Part shown: piece after piece, positions 21,580 through 33,398 of the stretch
Position numbering within the stretch: position 1 is the stretch's first letter
Layout: each line of letters opens with the position of its first letter
From: Talinum fruticosum
Taxonomy: Eukaryota > Streptophyta > Magnoliopsida > Caryophyllales > Talinaceae
NCBI GenBank assembly: GCA_021018815.1
Contig: JAITYX010000066.1
Coordinates: 3,136,001 to 3,200,000, forward strand
DNA: 64,000 bases
Direction: 5' to 3'
Position numbers and translations under genes: made by a program
The notes under the pieces: model-generated
The model's database searches: none
Told to the model about the DNA's origin: nothing
The model's input: the letters and a program-made list of their open reading frames with translations, nothing else

Positions 21580-24230
21580 CACAAATAAGTACCTCTTAAC
21601 AATAAAATGCCGCTAACCCTGAGCAAGCTAAAAAATGCTTGAATGTAGCTATGATACATGTCACACTATTAGGATTACCTTTGCAGAATAACAAGTCATC
21701 TTCAAAACTGAAGTGACATTGTTTCAATTGCTTACAATCTAGGTGAAATCTAAATGCATGTTGTGAGCTTGCTAGTTTCATAGCTCTAGCTAAATATTCT
21801 ATAACCATGACAAAAATCAGAGGGAACACAAACTAGCAAAATAACCATACATATTCCCATTGAAATGATAAAAAATTTTACAGATGACACACAATTCATA
21901 ATCAGTATAGTAAATTACATCGGAAATCCCATACCAATCAGTAACTTCTTCATAAAACTCCATCCAATTGTATTGTAAGCCTTTCTCAAATCCATTTTTA
22001 TCATGTATCTTGCTGAAACGTTTTTCTCTTTTGTAAAATTTAATGAGATCCTCACATATTAGTTTATTATGCAATATGAATCTACCATGTACAAAGGCTC
22101 CTTGAGTCGAAGCTACTATATGAGGGAGAATCTGTTTAATCCTCAGACGCATAACCTTTGTGTTGTATTTATATACAACACATTGTAGCAAGCACTGAGT
22201 CTTAGTTCTGAGGGATTTTTGGGTTTGGAACCTTGGGAATCATTGTAAATAATGTAGCATTTACCTGTTGTAATAGCTTCCATTCTTCAAAAAACTTTAT
22301 CAAAGCTCTGCAGATGTCCTTCCCAATAATTGGCCATGTTGTCATTAGAATGCACTTCCATATCCAGGTCCTGGACTTTATTTTTATCTATACCAAACAT
22401 GTCGTCACCTCCTTAGTAACTTTAGTCTCTAAAATAGCTTGCATTTCTCTGGTCAACACCTTCCTTGTAGTAGAACCTCCATACCAGGATTTGGACCCTG
22501 CTAGCTGCTCCTAGAAATTGTTCAAAATAATTTAACAATATATCTCCAATCTTGTGCTGGTCATACTCTGTCTGCCCTTCATGATCCACCAACACTCTGA
22601 TTTTGTTTGCATAGTTCATGTAGGTTAAGTTGTTGTAGAAGAATGCAGAGTTTTGGTCCCCCTTATTGAGCCAATCTTCCTTAGGTTTTTGCTGGAGAAA
22701 GCTTTTTTCAGCTGTCAGTGACTGATTGTATCTCCCCAATGTTGCCTGTTCTTCCTACTGCAGTCTAACATTTGTAGGCTCCAAATACATGTTGTCCTGA
22801 ATAGTATGCAGTTCTTCTTGAGCTATAATAACCCATTCATGTATGTTATTGAATCCTCTTTTTTCAGCTTCCTTGATAAAGGTTGTAATGCTTTGAGCTT
22901 GCATATGACTTGATACATTGGAGTACCATTCACTAGTATGCTCCACACTTGCCTAACAAGCCCTAAAAATTGCTCATCATAGCACCACATATTAAAGAAT
23001 TTGAAATGTTGTGTTTTCTTAAAAGCTTGGTCTTGGAATTTAATCATTATATGCATGTAATTTGATAAGTCAGGTGACAAGTTCATACTCTACTCCTGGG
23101 AACCTGGAGATGCCCTCACCATTTACCAAAACTCCGTCCAACTTTGCATATATATGAGTACTCCCTTGTTCATTGCACCAAGTAAATTTTGGCCCCATAC
23201 ACCTCATCTCCTATAGTCCACAAGTATCAAAGCACTCAACAAAGTCATAGTACTAACCGAATCTCCTACAAGACTTCCATCTAAGTGCAGATAGCTGTTG
23301 AAGTCTACTCCCACTATCTAGGCTTCATCAATGTTTAACTTCGTAAGCTTGTTCTACAAATCCTATCTCTCAGTAGCATCATTTGAACCATACACAACAT
23401 AAACCGTATACTTGTATGTATATATATATATTGTTCATGAGTGTCTACGACCTTCACACTCACTCTCCCTGGATCCGATAGAATCCAAACACTACTTCTT
23501 AGGTTGATAGTAGCATTAGTAATGACCTCCCAATTTGGATAGATTGCTTGTTAAAGGAAGGGGTCTTGTGCAACATTATTTTAGTTTCCACCAAACCATC
23601 CCACGTGACCATTCCAACCTCATGCATACCCTTTTCCGTTTCAATCTATGATTGCTGGATGTCCTTCATTCCAAATCTTAGTATCAGGTTCGACACTAGT
23701 TACTACTTGTGCTGGAACCTTCCTCCTTCACTCCATTTTCTTATTCTTCCTACGGTCTGGAGGGGAACGTCCATACATAGCACAAACAAAGAATTCCATT
23801 AGAGTCCATTCATATTCTACTTCCCAAGTCTCCACATCAACTCATTCATTCATAAACATTACTTTTTGAAGGAATGGTTAAGTCAAGCTCATCTCAATAA
23901 GAACTCTGGGATAGCCATTTTCCCCTTTGTCTTGAGTAGCTTTATTAGTAGCTAAAGATATTCCCACAAGACTAGCGATCTTGCTAAGCTGTGTACTACT
24001 CCAATACTTCAAATCCTATCCATGCAGTTTTACTCAGACAGGGACAGATTCAACCTCAGCCTTGCTTATATATTGGCCTACAGAGCACCTAACTATGAAT
24101 GGCTTCTTTTGGAAGTACATAACGGGAAAAATTTTACTAATTCAATCATCATATATACTTTCAATTATATATATATATATATTCTAACTGATCAAGTAAA
24201 CACCTCTCTGTAGGTACTTTTTACCCATCA
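21579..24230 (-). mobile_element. Decayed non-LTR retrotransposon (LINE) with EN and RT remains
   Basis: Reading leftward: endonuclease-like remnants (about 23600-23100, including a PWIVG.DFN-like and a 'GP.FTW' region), the EN-RT linker (23086-22755, 'KFFNMWCYDEQFLGLVRQVW', 'GTPMYQVICKLKALQ'), the 'WLNKGDQNSAFFYNNL' region (22739-22422), RT with 'QGAFVHGRFI' (22191-21817) and an RT core with FEDD in place of FADD (21829-21596). Several frame breaks and stops make it dead. Coding stops shortly after 'FKHFLACSGLA', so the RNase H/zinc region usual in plant L1-type LINEs is missing, which is a 3' and not a 5' loss. Unrelated short ORFs on + are shadows. Confidence 0.75.
24165..24181. repeat. 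Short TA microsatellite
   Basis: An alternating TA run near the upstream end of the LINE relic. Confidence 0.7.
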
Positions 24231-24404
24231 TGTAAGCACTATATATCCTAACCATCCAATCTTGATATAACGATTTCAATTAAAAAATATTGTTATCACT
24301 TAAACAAAACAGAAAATTTAAAAAAGTTAAGGAGGAGGTTTCCAGCCACTATCGACTTTTCGATTCTCCCTCCTCTCTCTCTCTCGTTCCATTATTACGG
24401 GAAC

Positions 24405-24596
24405 CACTTTTAATGATGGGTCTTTAATGACGGTTATAACGAAAAACTATTGTAAAAAATGATGTTGTGACATTTTTGTAAAAAAGTGATTTTTAATTAC
24501 ATATAATGACGGTTCAATGAATGAACCGTCGTTAAAAGTTTACTTTAATATTTTAACGACAGTTCATTCTAAACATAAAAATAAATACTAGTTTGA
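24405..24596 (+). mobile_element. CACTA-like terminal region (left part of CACTA-1)
   Basis: It starts CACTTTTAATGATGG at 24405 and carries subterminal units of the ATGACGGTT...AACCGTCGTTA type in both orientations (24455-24560), as in En/Spm-type elements. It runs into the truncated LTR-A at about 24597. The assignment of 24405 as the element end is inference; the inverted counterpart would be TTAAAAGTG ending at 32545, but the 3-bp flanks (AAC and ATT) do not match. Confidence 0.45.
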
Positions 24597-25838
24597 GTAG
24601 AGAATCTAAATAACATATTGAACACAAGCATACAACATGCAATGTGGAATTAAAAGCAACCAAAACATGACAAAAGTGATAAAAAGCAACTATAAAGAAG
24701 CGATAAACGAAAGCAAAGGAAAAGCAAAAAGAAATAAAAGCGAAAACTAAAATATTACATTGGTCGGGAAGGAAATAAAAGCGATACAACTCTTTCTCCA
24801 CAATACCGAAATCAATAAAAACATAAAAATAAACAAGCTGTCGTTAAGGCCGAATTGGTGCCCGCGAGTTGTCCCACTTGCCGATTTGGATCTCAAATAT
24901 GGATCCGTTGATGTGACGGTGGCAAATCGAGAAAGACATTTTATAAGTTTGAGTTTAGACAGGTATAAAAATGTATGAATGATAGAGTTTTTGGTTTCGG
25001 ATGTAGTTGGAACGTGGAATAGATTAGGAATAGATCGAAAAGAAACCAAGAGATCCGAATAAAAAAAGGAGTATTCGAGTAGCTCTTAGTTAGGTTTCAG
25101 CAGCGTGACTCCAAGGAATAAGCCGTTGTGAAAATGAGAGTCTAAGATCTCTATTTACAGGGAGAGGCTAGCTCACAAAATGACCTAAGGTTTTAATTCG
25201 ACCAGTCAGTCCAAATTGAAGCAAAATCAGCTGCAAAACTGGGCTAAAAAATGAAGGGTTAGAACCAGGATAAAATCGGTTTCGACGGTAGGGGCGCCGG
25301 CCATACGGCATCGTTTCGGATCTTGCTCTCCTTTCGTGCTTGCAACGAGATTCTCGAGCAAAACGCGGCGTTTCGGGCGAAATAAACCAGGTGGAGGGCG
25401 CCGGCCACGACGTCGTTTTGAGGGAGGAAGCTTAGTGTCTTGAGAGGACTGTCTTGGAACTAAACGCGGCATTTTGATACTTGTGATCATGAAACACGGC
25501 GCTTAACGTCGTCTTGATGTCTTTAGCTCCGTGTCTAGGTTGGACAAAAGTGAAACGCGATGTTTTGAGCCTAGAATCTCCCTGTACGCGGCATTGGATT
25601 TTCGTTGGCTCCGGAGGTTTGACCCGGCTTGGATAGTCCGAAAGAAAAGGGATTTTGGACCCACCGAAGGCAAAAAGGCTATTTATTTGGTGCTAAGGGT
25701 TCTTTGTGATTTACTGGCTTCCGTCGCACCAATCAAATACCGTCCAGTGATCCAAATCCTCAAACAGGACTCTGGATCTCATCATCGGGCCAACAAATAA
25801 ATAAAATAGAAAAGGGAGACACTTTTTAGGCGTCTATA
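24597..25838 (-). repeat. LTR-A (truncated 3' LTR)
   Basis: Homologous along its length to LTR-B 28553-29785 and LTR-C 53450-54619, for example the AATCTAAATAACATATTGAA start. It ends at 25838 with GGCGTCTATA, a mutated form of GGTGTCTACA. About 750 bp corresponding to 27800-28550 of LTR-B are missing. A CTATTTACAG element near 25150 corresponds to the TATA box (CTATAAATAG on -) of the other copies. Confidence 0.75.
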
Positions 25839-25857
25839 GTTAGCCCCCACTTTGACC

Positions 25858-27000
25858 GAGTCCGAAAGACGATGGTCAAAGTAGACACTAAAGGGTACTT
25901 ACCTGTTTAGCTAGCACCGCTTCGGTTGTCGATTTGAATTATTGTGTCCGGAATTAATTTTCTTTTGAATTGAACTCTAATAGGGGGCCTGGACTTGATT
26001 AACGCAAATTGGGGTCAGACCTCATGGGCTTTCTACGTATCCGCTATAGCACAAATCAAGCCTTCGTAGTTCAAAAGGAATACTGATTTGGGTTGGTTTT
26101 TGTTTTTGGAAAATAGGAAAAGGAAATAAACATATAACATATTGGAATGCGTAATGCATACTTTATTGGCATCCTTGATGAGGGATGAGAATATTGGATG
26201 ATCTTCCGATCGGTTTATGTGAATGACGGCTCTTCTTCTACAAGCATGCCAGCATCTCGGAGTGCTTTGAAGTCCATGAAAGATAAGAATTTCAAGTGTT
26301 GCTGATAGGCGAGGTTGCGGGTTCTTGATGATGAGTCTAACCTGATCCTTTTAGAGGGTCAATCTTTAATGTGGGTGGCCTTTCCCCTCCAGCAAGCGAG
26401 GAAGTCGGTAAAGCTCTCCTAGTCTCCTTACTTGATCAACTCTAGGTCTCGAAGAGTGACTGGTAGATCAGTATTGTAAGAGTATTGGTGTAAGAACTCC
26501 CTACAAAGATCCTACCGGTTTGTGATTTTGCGTGGGTCGAAAACATTGTAGCACTTCATGACGTCTTTGTCAAACGTCCATGGGAAGATGACATGGTATG
26601 TATCCTACGGTACAATCTTTAAGGTCATTGCTCCTATAAAGTTCCTCACTTGGCGGTGAGGGTTTTCATTCCCATGGAACTTAATGTTAGGCATGGTGAT
26701 TTTGGGGGCAGCTTGCCTTTTGGGATTGAAGTGAATCGTGAGCCGGATAGTACTTATTGAAGATTAATGACTCCCATAACATCTTCTCTATCTCGATCTA
26801 TTTGTGGATTAGGCTGAGGCCTGGGCTGAGGTTCGGGCGGGGTTCTCCTTCTTTTGATTTCTTCTCCGGTTCTTCGATTACGAGATTGAGGGTTTTTGCT
26901 ATTGACTCAATCTTCTTATGCTCGAGCCTTAATCTTAGCTTCTAATTTGCAGCGAGACTCCTTGAACAAGGTCATGATGAAATGAGTGGACTCAACATAA
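25858..27000 (-). pseudogene. Gag relic of the LTR element
   Basis: Leftward frames give retroviral-type gag capsid-like text with many stops: a charged, Arg/Gln/Pro-rich N-terminus (26990-26780), then patches around 26560-26340 reading like 'FLHQYSYNTDLPVTLRDLE' and 'ESFTDFLA.WRGKA', which are typical of plant Gypsy gag. No catalytic pol motif follows. Multiple stops and frame changes rule out function. Confidence 0.55.
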
Positions 27001-27176
27001 TTGAGGTGATTTTATAATTTGGCTAAATGTAAAAATGGACTCACCTAATTTGAGATGAAATTTATTTTTGGCTAAATGCAAGAATGGACTCACCTAATTC
27101 GAGATGAAATTTATTTTTAGCTAAATGCAAGAATGCACTCACCTAATTTGAGATGAAATTTATTTTTGGCTAAATA
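27000..27176. repeat. 49-bp tandem repeats in the LTR-element leader
   Basis: About 3.5 copies of a unit containing GACTCACCTAATTTGAGATG, spaced 49 bp apart (near 27041, 27090 and 27139), between the PBS and the gag relic. Tandem repeats in the leader are common in large Gypsy elements. Confidence 0.8.
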
Positions 27177-27780
27177 CAAATAAAAAATACAATTAATAGA
27201 CCGACCTAAAAGGGAAGGTAATTTGACTTTTGGCTAAAATGCACATAATGGACTAACTCTAGGAAATTTTTATGCTTTTTATTTGCACCCATGCAAGGGC
27301 TAATAAGCACTCCTCACCTATCCCTAAAGGCTCACAAGCAAAAAATTAAATCTAAAACAACTACACTCATTCAAGAATGCAAATGAAAAGACAAGGTACC
27401 ACCTAGAGACCAAGGGTCTATGGTCAAAAGAGGGTTAAAACTAGGTAGGATACATGGTGTCTCATAGTTCGAGAATTTAGTCCTCCATGGGGTGTACGGC
27501 AGGAAAAATGCATTGAATCCTCGGTGCCTCTCGGTAAGTCAAGAGCGCGTGCTATGAGGGAAGATGTATCGCCTCCGTCGGCAATCAAGCTTAGTTGGGC
27601 CCGCCTAGGATGCAGTGGGAGCCTCTTTCCAAAAATGTTTTCAAGGGGGTAAAGCCAAATGTTCCACCATTAGAAATAAACTATGGCCAAGGCTGCTTAA
27701 ATGCGTGATGTCTAATGCAAATACATTATTAAAACTCACCACTCAAATTTTTAAGTTTCGCCCTCTTAATAAGTGATTTT

Positions 27781-27799
27781 CCCCTAGCGGAGCCGCCAT
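27781..27799 (-). promoter_or_regulatory. Primer-binding site of the LTR element
   Basis: Directly after the end of LTR-B on the - strand comes A then TGGCGGCTCCGCTAGGGG. It begins TGG as a tRNA-CCA-complementary PBS must, and resembles the tRNA-Arg-type PBS I know from Ogre/Tat elements. Confidence 0.6.
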
Positions 27800-29785
27800 T
27801 GTAGGAACCACGGTCCCACCCCCACATGGAGGGGCACGAGCTTCCCCACGAATCGGCGGGTTTAAAATTTTTCTTTTGAAGGTGAACATGATTTTAGGAT
27901 TTTGAAGATGAATTTTAGAAAGTGCGGATGAACCTCTTATTTAGATTTTTGAATTTTATAAATTAGGTTAAAATGAATTAAATAAGATTGAGTGGTGATT
28001 TTATTAATTATTTTATTTTATAAATTATTTTCAGAAATCTTGGGATATTCTTTCTTAATCGAAAATAAATAAGATTAGGGTTTGCCTAATCTGTCTGTAA
28101 ACTTTAGGGCCAAACAGGTGTGAAAACACTTGGTTTGGACTCGATCCTCACATGCTCACCACTCGATGTAGGTAGCAGCCTGCAACCGGTTATCGGTGAC
28201 GCGGGCCGGGGCCACGGTTGAGGTGATCAGCCTCGGCCTCCGGCCTGGCTGGCAGATCCAAAATTCCCTTTTTTTTATTGTTTAATTAGAAAAGCCGAGA
28301 AGCAATTTGATAGAAATAAATCTAATCCGAGAGTCGCGAGTAAGTTTTTAGGAACGAAAAACTAACAAAACAATAAATAAATAAAAACCGCTTCCAATCT
28401 TAGTATGAGAAAACTAAGTTGAAATAGGCTAAAAAGTGACTCCATTAGTCTAGAACCGAGAATCGGATTCGGGGTGAGGGTACAAAACGTAGGGATACGC
28501 CTTTTCGTTCCGCCCATCAAACAACGACCATTACTATTTTGAATAGTAAATCTAAATAACATATTGAACACAAGCATACAAGCTGCGATGTTGAATTATA
28601 AGCAACCAAAACATGATAAAAGCGATAAAAAGCAAATATAAAGAATCGATAAATGAAAGCAAAGGAAAAGTGAAAAAGAAACGAAAGTGAAAACTAAAAT
28701 ATTAGATCGGGTGGGGAAGAAATAAAAGCGATACAACTCTTTCTCCACGATGACGGAAAGCAATAAAAATATAAAAATAAATATCCTTCGTTAAGGTCGA
28801 ATCGGTGCCCTTAGGTTGTCCCAACTACTGATCTTGATCTTAAATATGGATCCGTTGATGTGCAACGGTGGTGAATTGAGATAGGCTTTTTATAAGTTTT
28901 GAGTGTAGGCGGGTATACAAATGTATGAATGATGGAGTTTTTGGGTTTAGACTTAGTTGAAATGGGGAATAGATTAGGAATAGGCTGAAAAGAAACTAAT
29001 AGATCATAATACAAAATGGAGTATTCGAGTAGCTCTCCGTCGAGGTTGCAGCAGCGTGACCTAAGGAATAAGCCATTGTGAAAATGAAAGCCTAAGCTTT
29101 CTATTTATAGAGAGAGGCTAGGTCATAAAATGACATAGGGTTTTAATTCACTCGGCCCTCTAAACTAAACCAAAATCAACTGCAAAACCGGGCCAAAAAA
29201 TGAAGGGATAGAATCGGATAGAATCGGATCCGGCAGTAGGGGCGCCGGCCATACGACGTCGTTTTGGGGTCTTGCGCTCCTTCCATACTGCAACCGGTTT
29301 CTCGAGCAAAAGGCGGCGTTTCAAGGCGAAATAAACCGGGTAGGGGCACTAGCCACGACGTTTTTGAGGGAGGAAGCTCCGTGTCTCGAGCAAACTGTCT
29401 TAGAGCTAAACATGACATTTTCATGCTTGTGATCATGAAACACGGCGCCTAACGTCATATTGATGTCTTCGACTCCGTGTCCGGGTTGGACAAAAGTGAA
29501 ACGCGATGTTTTGAGCCTAAAATCTCCCTGTAAGTGGCACTGGACTTCCGTTGACTCTAGAGGTTTGATCCGGGCTTGGACAGTCCGAAAGAAAAGGGAT
29601 TTTGAACCGACACAAGGCAAAAAAGTTATTTATTTGGTGCTAAGGGTTCTTTGTGGTTTATTGACTTCGTCGCACCAATCAAATACCGTCTCGTGATCCA
29701 AATCCTCAAACAGGACTCGGGATCTAATCATCGGGCCAACAAATAAATAAAATAGAAAAGGGATGACACTTTTGAGGTGTCTAAA
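27800..29785 (-). repeat. LTR-B (5' LTR, about 1,986 bp)
   Basis: On +, the segment starts TGTAGGAACC (27800) and ends GGTGTCTAAA (29785), giving near-perfect TGT...ACA ends on the - strand (one substitution at the start). A CTATTTATAG box near 29101 gives CTATAAATAG on -, a probable LTR TATA box. The open frames of 60-90 codons inside LTR-A and LTR-B are parallel in both copies only because the LTRs are homologous. Confidence 0.75.
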
Positions 29786-29790
29786 ATGTG

Positions 29791-30076
29791 TATATTTTGA
29801 CTAATTGGTGTATAATATTGTTGAATGACTGGTGTATATTGTGTGGTTGTTGTGGAACTCCGGCGTGTGGTCATTAAATAATTACCCGTAGTATGTTTTT
29901 GTTGTTTTGGATTAGGGCCGTTATTTACATGCATGTTTATATTTTGACTAATTGGTGTATAATTTTGTTGAATGAATAGTTTATATTGTAAGGTTGTTAT
30001 GGAACTCCGGCATGTGGCCCTTGAGTAATTACTTATAGTATGTTTTTGTTCTTTCGGACGAGGGTTGTTATCCCGG
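29791..30076. repeat. 147-bp imperfect tandem duplication
   Basis: Two units starting TATATTTTGACTAATTGGTG at 29791 and 29938. Both contain GGAACTCCGGC and GTATGTTTTTGTT, with substitutions and small indels, so the duplication is old. It lies just right of LTR-B, in the presumed intron of the ULP1 relic. Confidence 0.8.
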
Positions 30077-30189
30077 AAAAATGTTTAGTTTTAAGGGAAA
30101 CTCGTCCGTTTATTTTCGGGATTTTCGATATTTTAACTTCTATGTCAAGAGTTATCCCACGATTCTAATTGTTATGTTTATTCTTATGC

Positions 30190-31860
30190 AGGCGAGTGAA
30201 GTGCAAGCTAGCTTCTCATCATCCTCCCATAGAGCATGTTGTGACATCGGGTGTTGTTTTCCCTTGGAGGTCGAGATACCCTCGTTCATGGGGCACCCCT
30301 TTTAGCCGATCGGGTGAGGGTGAGTGTACGAGAAGTCATGCAAGGGAAAGGCGACTATGAGTTGCCGATCCGATCACCAGCACCTCCACACTCGTTGACA
30401 AAGCGATTAACAACTTTGTTACTTGGCTCAAAAGTTTGGTCATCCTCTCTACGTTAATTCATTTTTTAAAATATTAGATTTAAGCTGTTCTTAATATCAC
30501 GTATATATATTTCTAATTTTTTGTATTTATTATTCACTATGATATCGGGGACAAATCCAAGAGTGGGATGAAAGACACTCAATCTCCGTCCGTTGACACA
30601 AACAAGTATTCAACGGCGCTCGTTTGTCATCCGAGCAGTCCCCTTGGTATCCATTCACGAGTCCCGCACAGATTGGTGTGATACTCGCAAAGTTATGTGA
30701 AGACTTTGTCAGCGAGATAAAACTCGGCCAATCTGCAAGCCGAGTCACGTGTTTGGGCAACGTGAAAGGGACAACGAGGACTTGACCTTCTATGTCTTCC
30801 AGGACGACATACTCCAATTTTGGAGATGGAATGCAGTTGGCGCATTCGCTATATGATTAGCAGTATGTGAGTGACTATATTCATAAGTTTATTTTTTAAC
30901 TATTAATTTCAGTTTCTAACTATACATATACAATTAATATGTAAGGTGGTTGCACGAGATGGGAAATGAATTGGTTTAGTTTGTAAACCCTAATTCCATT
31001 CAAGGATTAGGGTAGAAACAAGATGAATGAGCCGGCTATATCTTCAAAGTCATGAAACATAATGCACCATTCATTGAGGGATAAGTGTACAAATTAACTT
31101 AAATGAAGTTTTTATTGGGTTACATATTTATAAATGTGTTATTTGTGTTGGTTTAGCGAACACTTGGATGCTTGCTTGTCATATTTCCAAGGAGCAATGT
31201 GGCATACTAGCTTGATCCTTTAGGTCAACCCATTAGGAAAGATATCACGCACGTACTCCACTTGTGAGATCGGACCTTAATCATTTTATACTTTTTTGTT
31301 AATTAGTATTTTTTTCAATAGTATGTCTAATTTGAATTTTATTTTTCGATTGAAAAATAGTACTCTAATACATTATTATTATTATAAGGGAGGATTGAGA
31401 GGCTCACGTGTGAAACCAACCCCACAAATTGTCTCCAGTTACGGTGAAGTTTTCTTGCTTAGAGTCTACTTTAATTGTTTTTCATTTCATATTATTTGCT
31501 AGGTACATAAAGTACTAATAAATTCTCCATGTGTTGGGAGTCTATTTTACTTATAGTGCCATAAACAAGCTGGAGAACGTGGAGTGCGACTTTTACATTC
31601 TCCAATACATGAAAGAGATTGTGACCAAGCTTGATTTAAATAATTCTAATCCCAATGAGGTACTTGCACTTGCACTTGTATTTGATTATGAAAAAATTAA
31701 ATTTTTGATGTTCTTTTCTGCTTGATTAACACTTGCACTTGACGTAATTAATATGTCTTTTACAGCATTGGTCACAATATTTCCCGAGAAAGGACCCACC
31801 CACTCCCTATACGGATGAAGTGCTCAACGAGTTAAAATAAGGTTGGACAGAGTTTGTATA
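30190..31860 (+). pseudogene. CACTA-associated ULP1-type cysteine protease relic
   Basis: Exon-like patches on +: 30190-30460 (after ATGCAG, with 'INNFVTWLKS' near 30405), 30580-30860 (ending 'DDILQFWRWNAVGAF'), and 31545-31665 with 'ECDFYILQYMKEIV', which matches the 'ECGYYVMRYMKEI' active-site Cys region of C48 proteases carried by plant CACTA elements. Then 31770-31830 'PTPYTDEVLNEL' matches the usual C-terminus. The His and Asp part is not clear and stops interrupt, so it is non-functional. It is separated from any transposase by the LTR element. Confidence 0.55.
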
Positions 31861-32189
31861 TAACCGTATAAAGATATAGGTATATATTTGCACTTATTCT
31901 TCATTATTTGATTGGTCAAGTTTATGATTTTAATAGCCATACGAGTTATAGGTGTATATTTACATAGGTATACAATTACATAGGTATATATTTACATAGA
32001 TATATATATTTTTACACTTGTCTTTTTATATGTATCATATACAAATGTATGATGAATCTGTTGGTTTGTATATATTTTGGTCAAGACTGTTGGATTGTGG
32101 TTTGTATATACTTGAAAGAGTTTGTAGATGGTTGTATATATGCTATTTGGTACTGTATAGGCGGCAAGCAAACACAAAAAGAATTATAA

Positions 32190-32545
32190 AAAATAAATTC
32201 GGACATATTACTACGATTCTTAAGGAAGAACTGTAGTAATAAGTCTTGGCCGGACATATGACAATGGTTCTCTTAAAGAACGAGTCGTTATAGGTCCTCC
32301 TATAACGACAGTTCTCTTTAAGAACCATCATTATAGGTCATATATCGTTGTTATAGGTCCACATATGATGATGGTTCTCTTGAAGAATCGTCGATATATG
32401 TCCACCTATGACGACAATTTTCTTGAAGAACCATCGTCATAGGCATCCAAAACCATAGTAAAAGATGGCCACATACAATTACAAGCACATACATGACGCC
32501 CGATAACCAGTAGTTAAAGGTCATTTTGAACCATAGTTAAAAGTG
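32190..32545 (+). mobile_element. CACTA subterminal repeat block (right part of CACTA-1)
   Basis: At least eight short units of the type GATGGTTCTCTTGAAGAA and its inverse (AAGAACCATCGTCATAGG), in alternating orientation, end with TTAAAAGTG at 32545. The reverse complement of this end, CACTTTTAACTATGG, resembles the sequence at 24405. Such alternating hairpin-forming units are the usual transposase-binding region of CACTA elements. Confidence 0.6.
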
Positions 32546-33398
32546 ATTCTGTTATACCTCATCCCTTTCTCTCTTTATCCTGTTGTCGGTGATACCCCTT
32601 GTCCTTGTCACCCGCAACCGCCTCTCTATCATTAGCAGCCGCAACCACCCTTTCGCTGACTTCCTCTATCACTCGTTGCCTGTCCTCATCATCTCTCACT
32701 CTCAATTGAAGTTCTCCATCTTCCGCAGCCACTACAAGCTCTCTTTATCGTTAACCACTCCAAGCTCTATCTTCGAGTCGTCACCCGAGTTTGTTATTGT
32801 CGCTAGCCACTCTATAATCCAACTCTCCCTTTCATCTTTTTTAAGCAAAATTAGGGTTCTTTAAAAGATGCGAATTATGAATTCAGGTTCTAATTAGATA
32901 TTTCTTACTCATCATCTTCAATTTTTAAGGAAGTAAGTACAAATTATTTTTCAAATTATGCAAATTCAGGTTCTAATTTGTTCTTCAATTTGTGAAATCG
33001 GGTTCTTCCCCTTGAAATGAGGTATATTTGTGTGGTTAGACTACATTGTGACAATACATTGTGACTCGTATTGTGAAATGATGTATATTACTCATTTACT
33101 CAATTGCTTAATTACTTGCTCAATTGTTGGTTTAGATCAATTGATTGTGATTTGGATGAACTCGACTCAATTGCTTGCTTGATTTTTGATTTGAATTAGA
33201 AAATTATTGGTTTAAATGTTGGTGCGGTTGTTTGTACTTGCTGGCTTCTAGTTGCTAGGGTTAGTAAGTTTCTCTTAGTGATGCTTTCTTGGCGTGGCAT
33301 ATATGTGCTCAAAAGTTTGGACTATAATGCAGTGATTGTGGTTTGGCTCAATTGCTTAATTGCTTCCTCAATTGTTAGTTTGGCTTAATTGATTGTGG
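32546..33398. other. Non-coding stretch left of MULE-2
   Basis: CT-rich sequence (32556-32850) resembling the leader that follows the CACTA ends elsewhere in the window (46740-47110), then T-rich sequence with motifs such as TCAATTGCTTGCTTGATT. Part of it (33172-33226) recurs right of MULE-2 at 39397-39449. The 93-codon frame at 32583 is not convincing. Confidence 0.4.

Larger units (their letters stand above)
24597..29785 (-). mobile_element. Gag-only LTR retrotransposon (Ogre/Tat-like, non-autonomous)
   Basis: Order on the - strand: LTR-B (29785-27800), primer-binding site (27799-27781, TGGCGGCTCCGCTAGGGG), a repeat-rich leader, a gag relic, polypurine tract (25857-25839, AAAGTGGGGGCTAAC) and LTR-A (25838-24597, truncated at its far end). 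LTRs start TGTAGACACC-like and end ...TTCCTACA. This start and PBS are those I associate with Ogre/Tat Gypsy elements. Between PBS and PPT there are only about 1.9 kb and no protease, RT or integrase, so the element is a gag-only derivative that would need proteins from a relative. Confidence 0.75.

Noticed and set aside
25227..25800. ORFs of 87-89 codons in LTR-A and their counterparts in LTR-B
   Set aside because: They recur because the LTRs are homologous, differ by stops and frameshifts between copies, and overlap promoter and leader sequence.
30530..30817. 95-codon minus-strand frame in the ULP1 region
   Set aside because: The plus strand carries the CACTA-type protein text here, so the minus frame is most likely a shadow.
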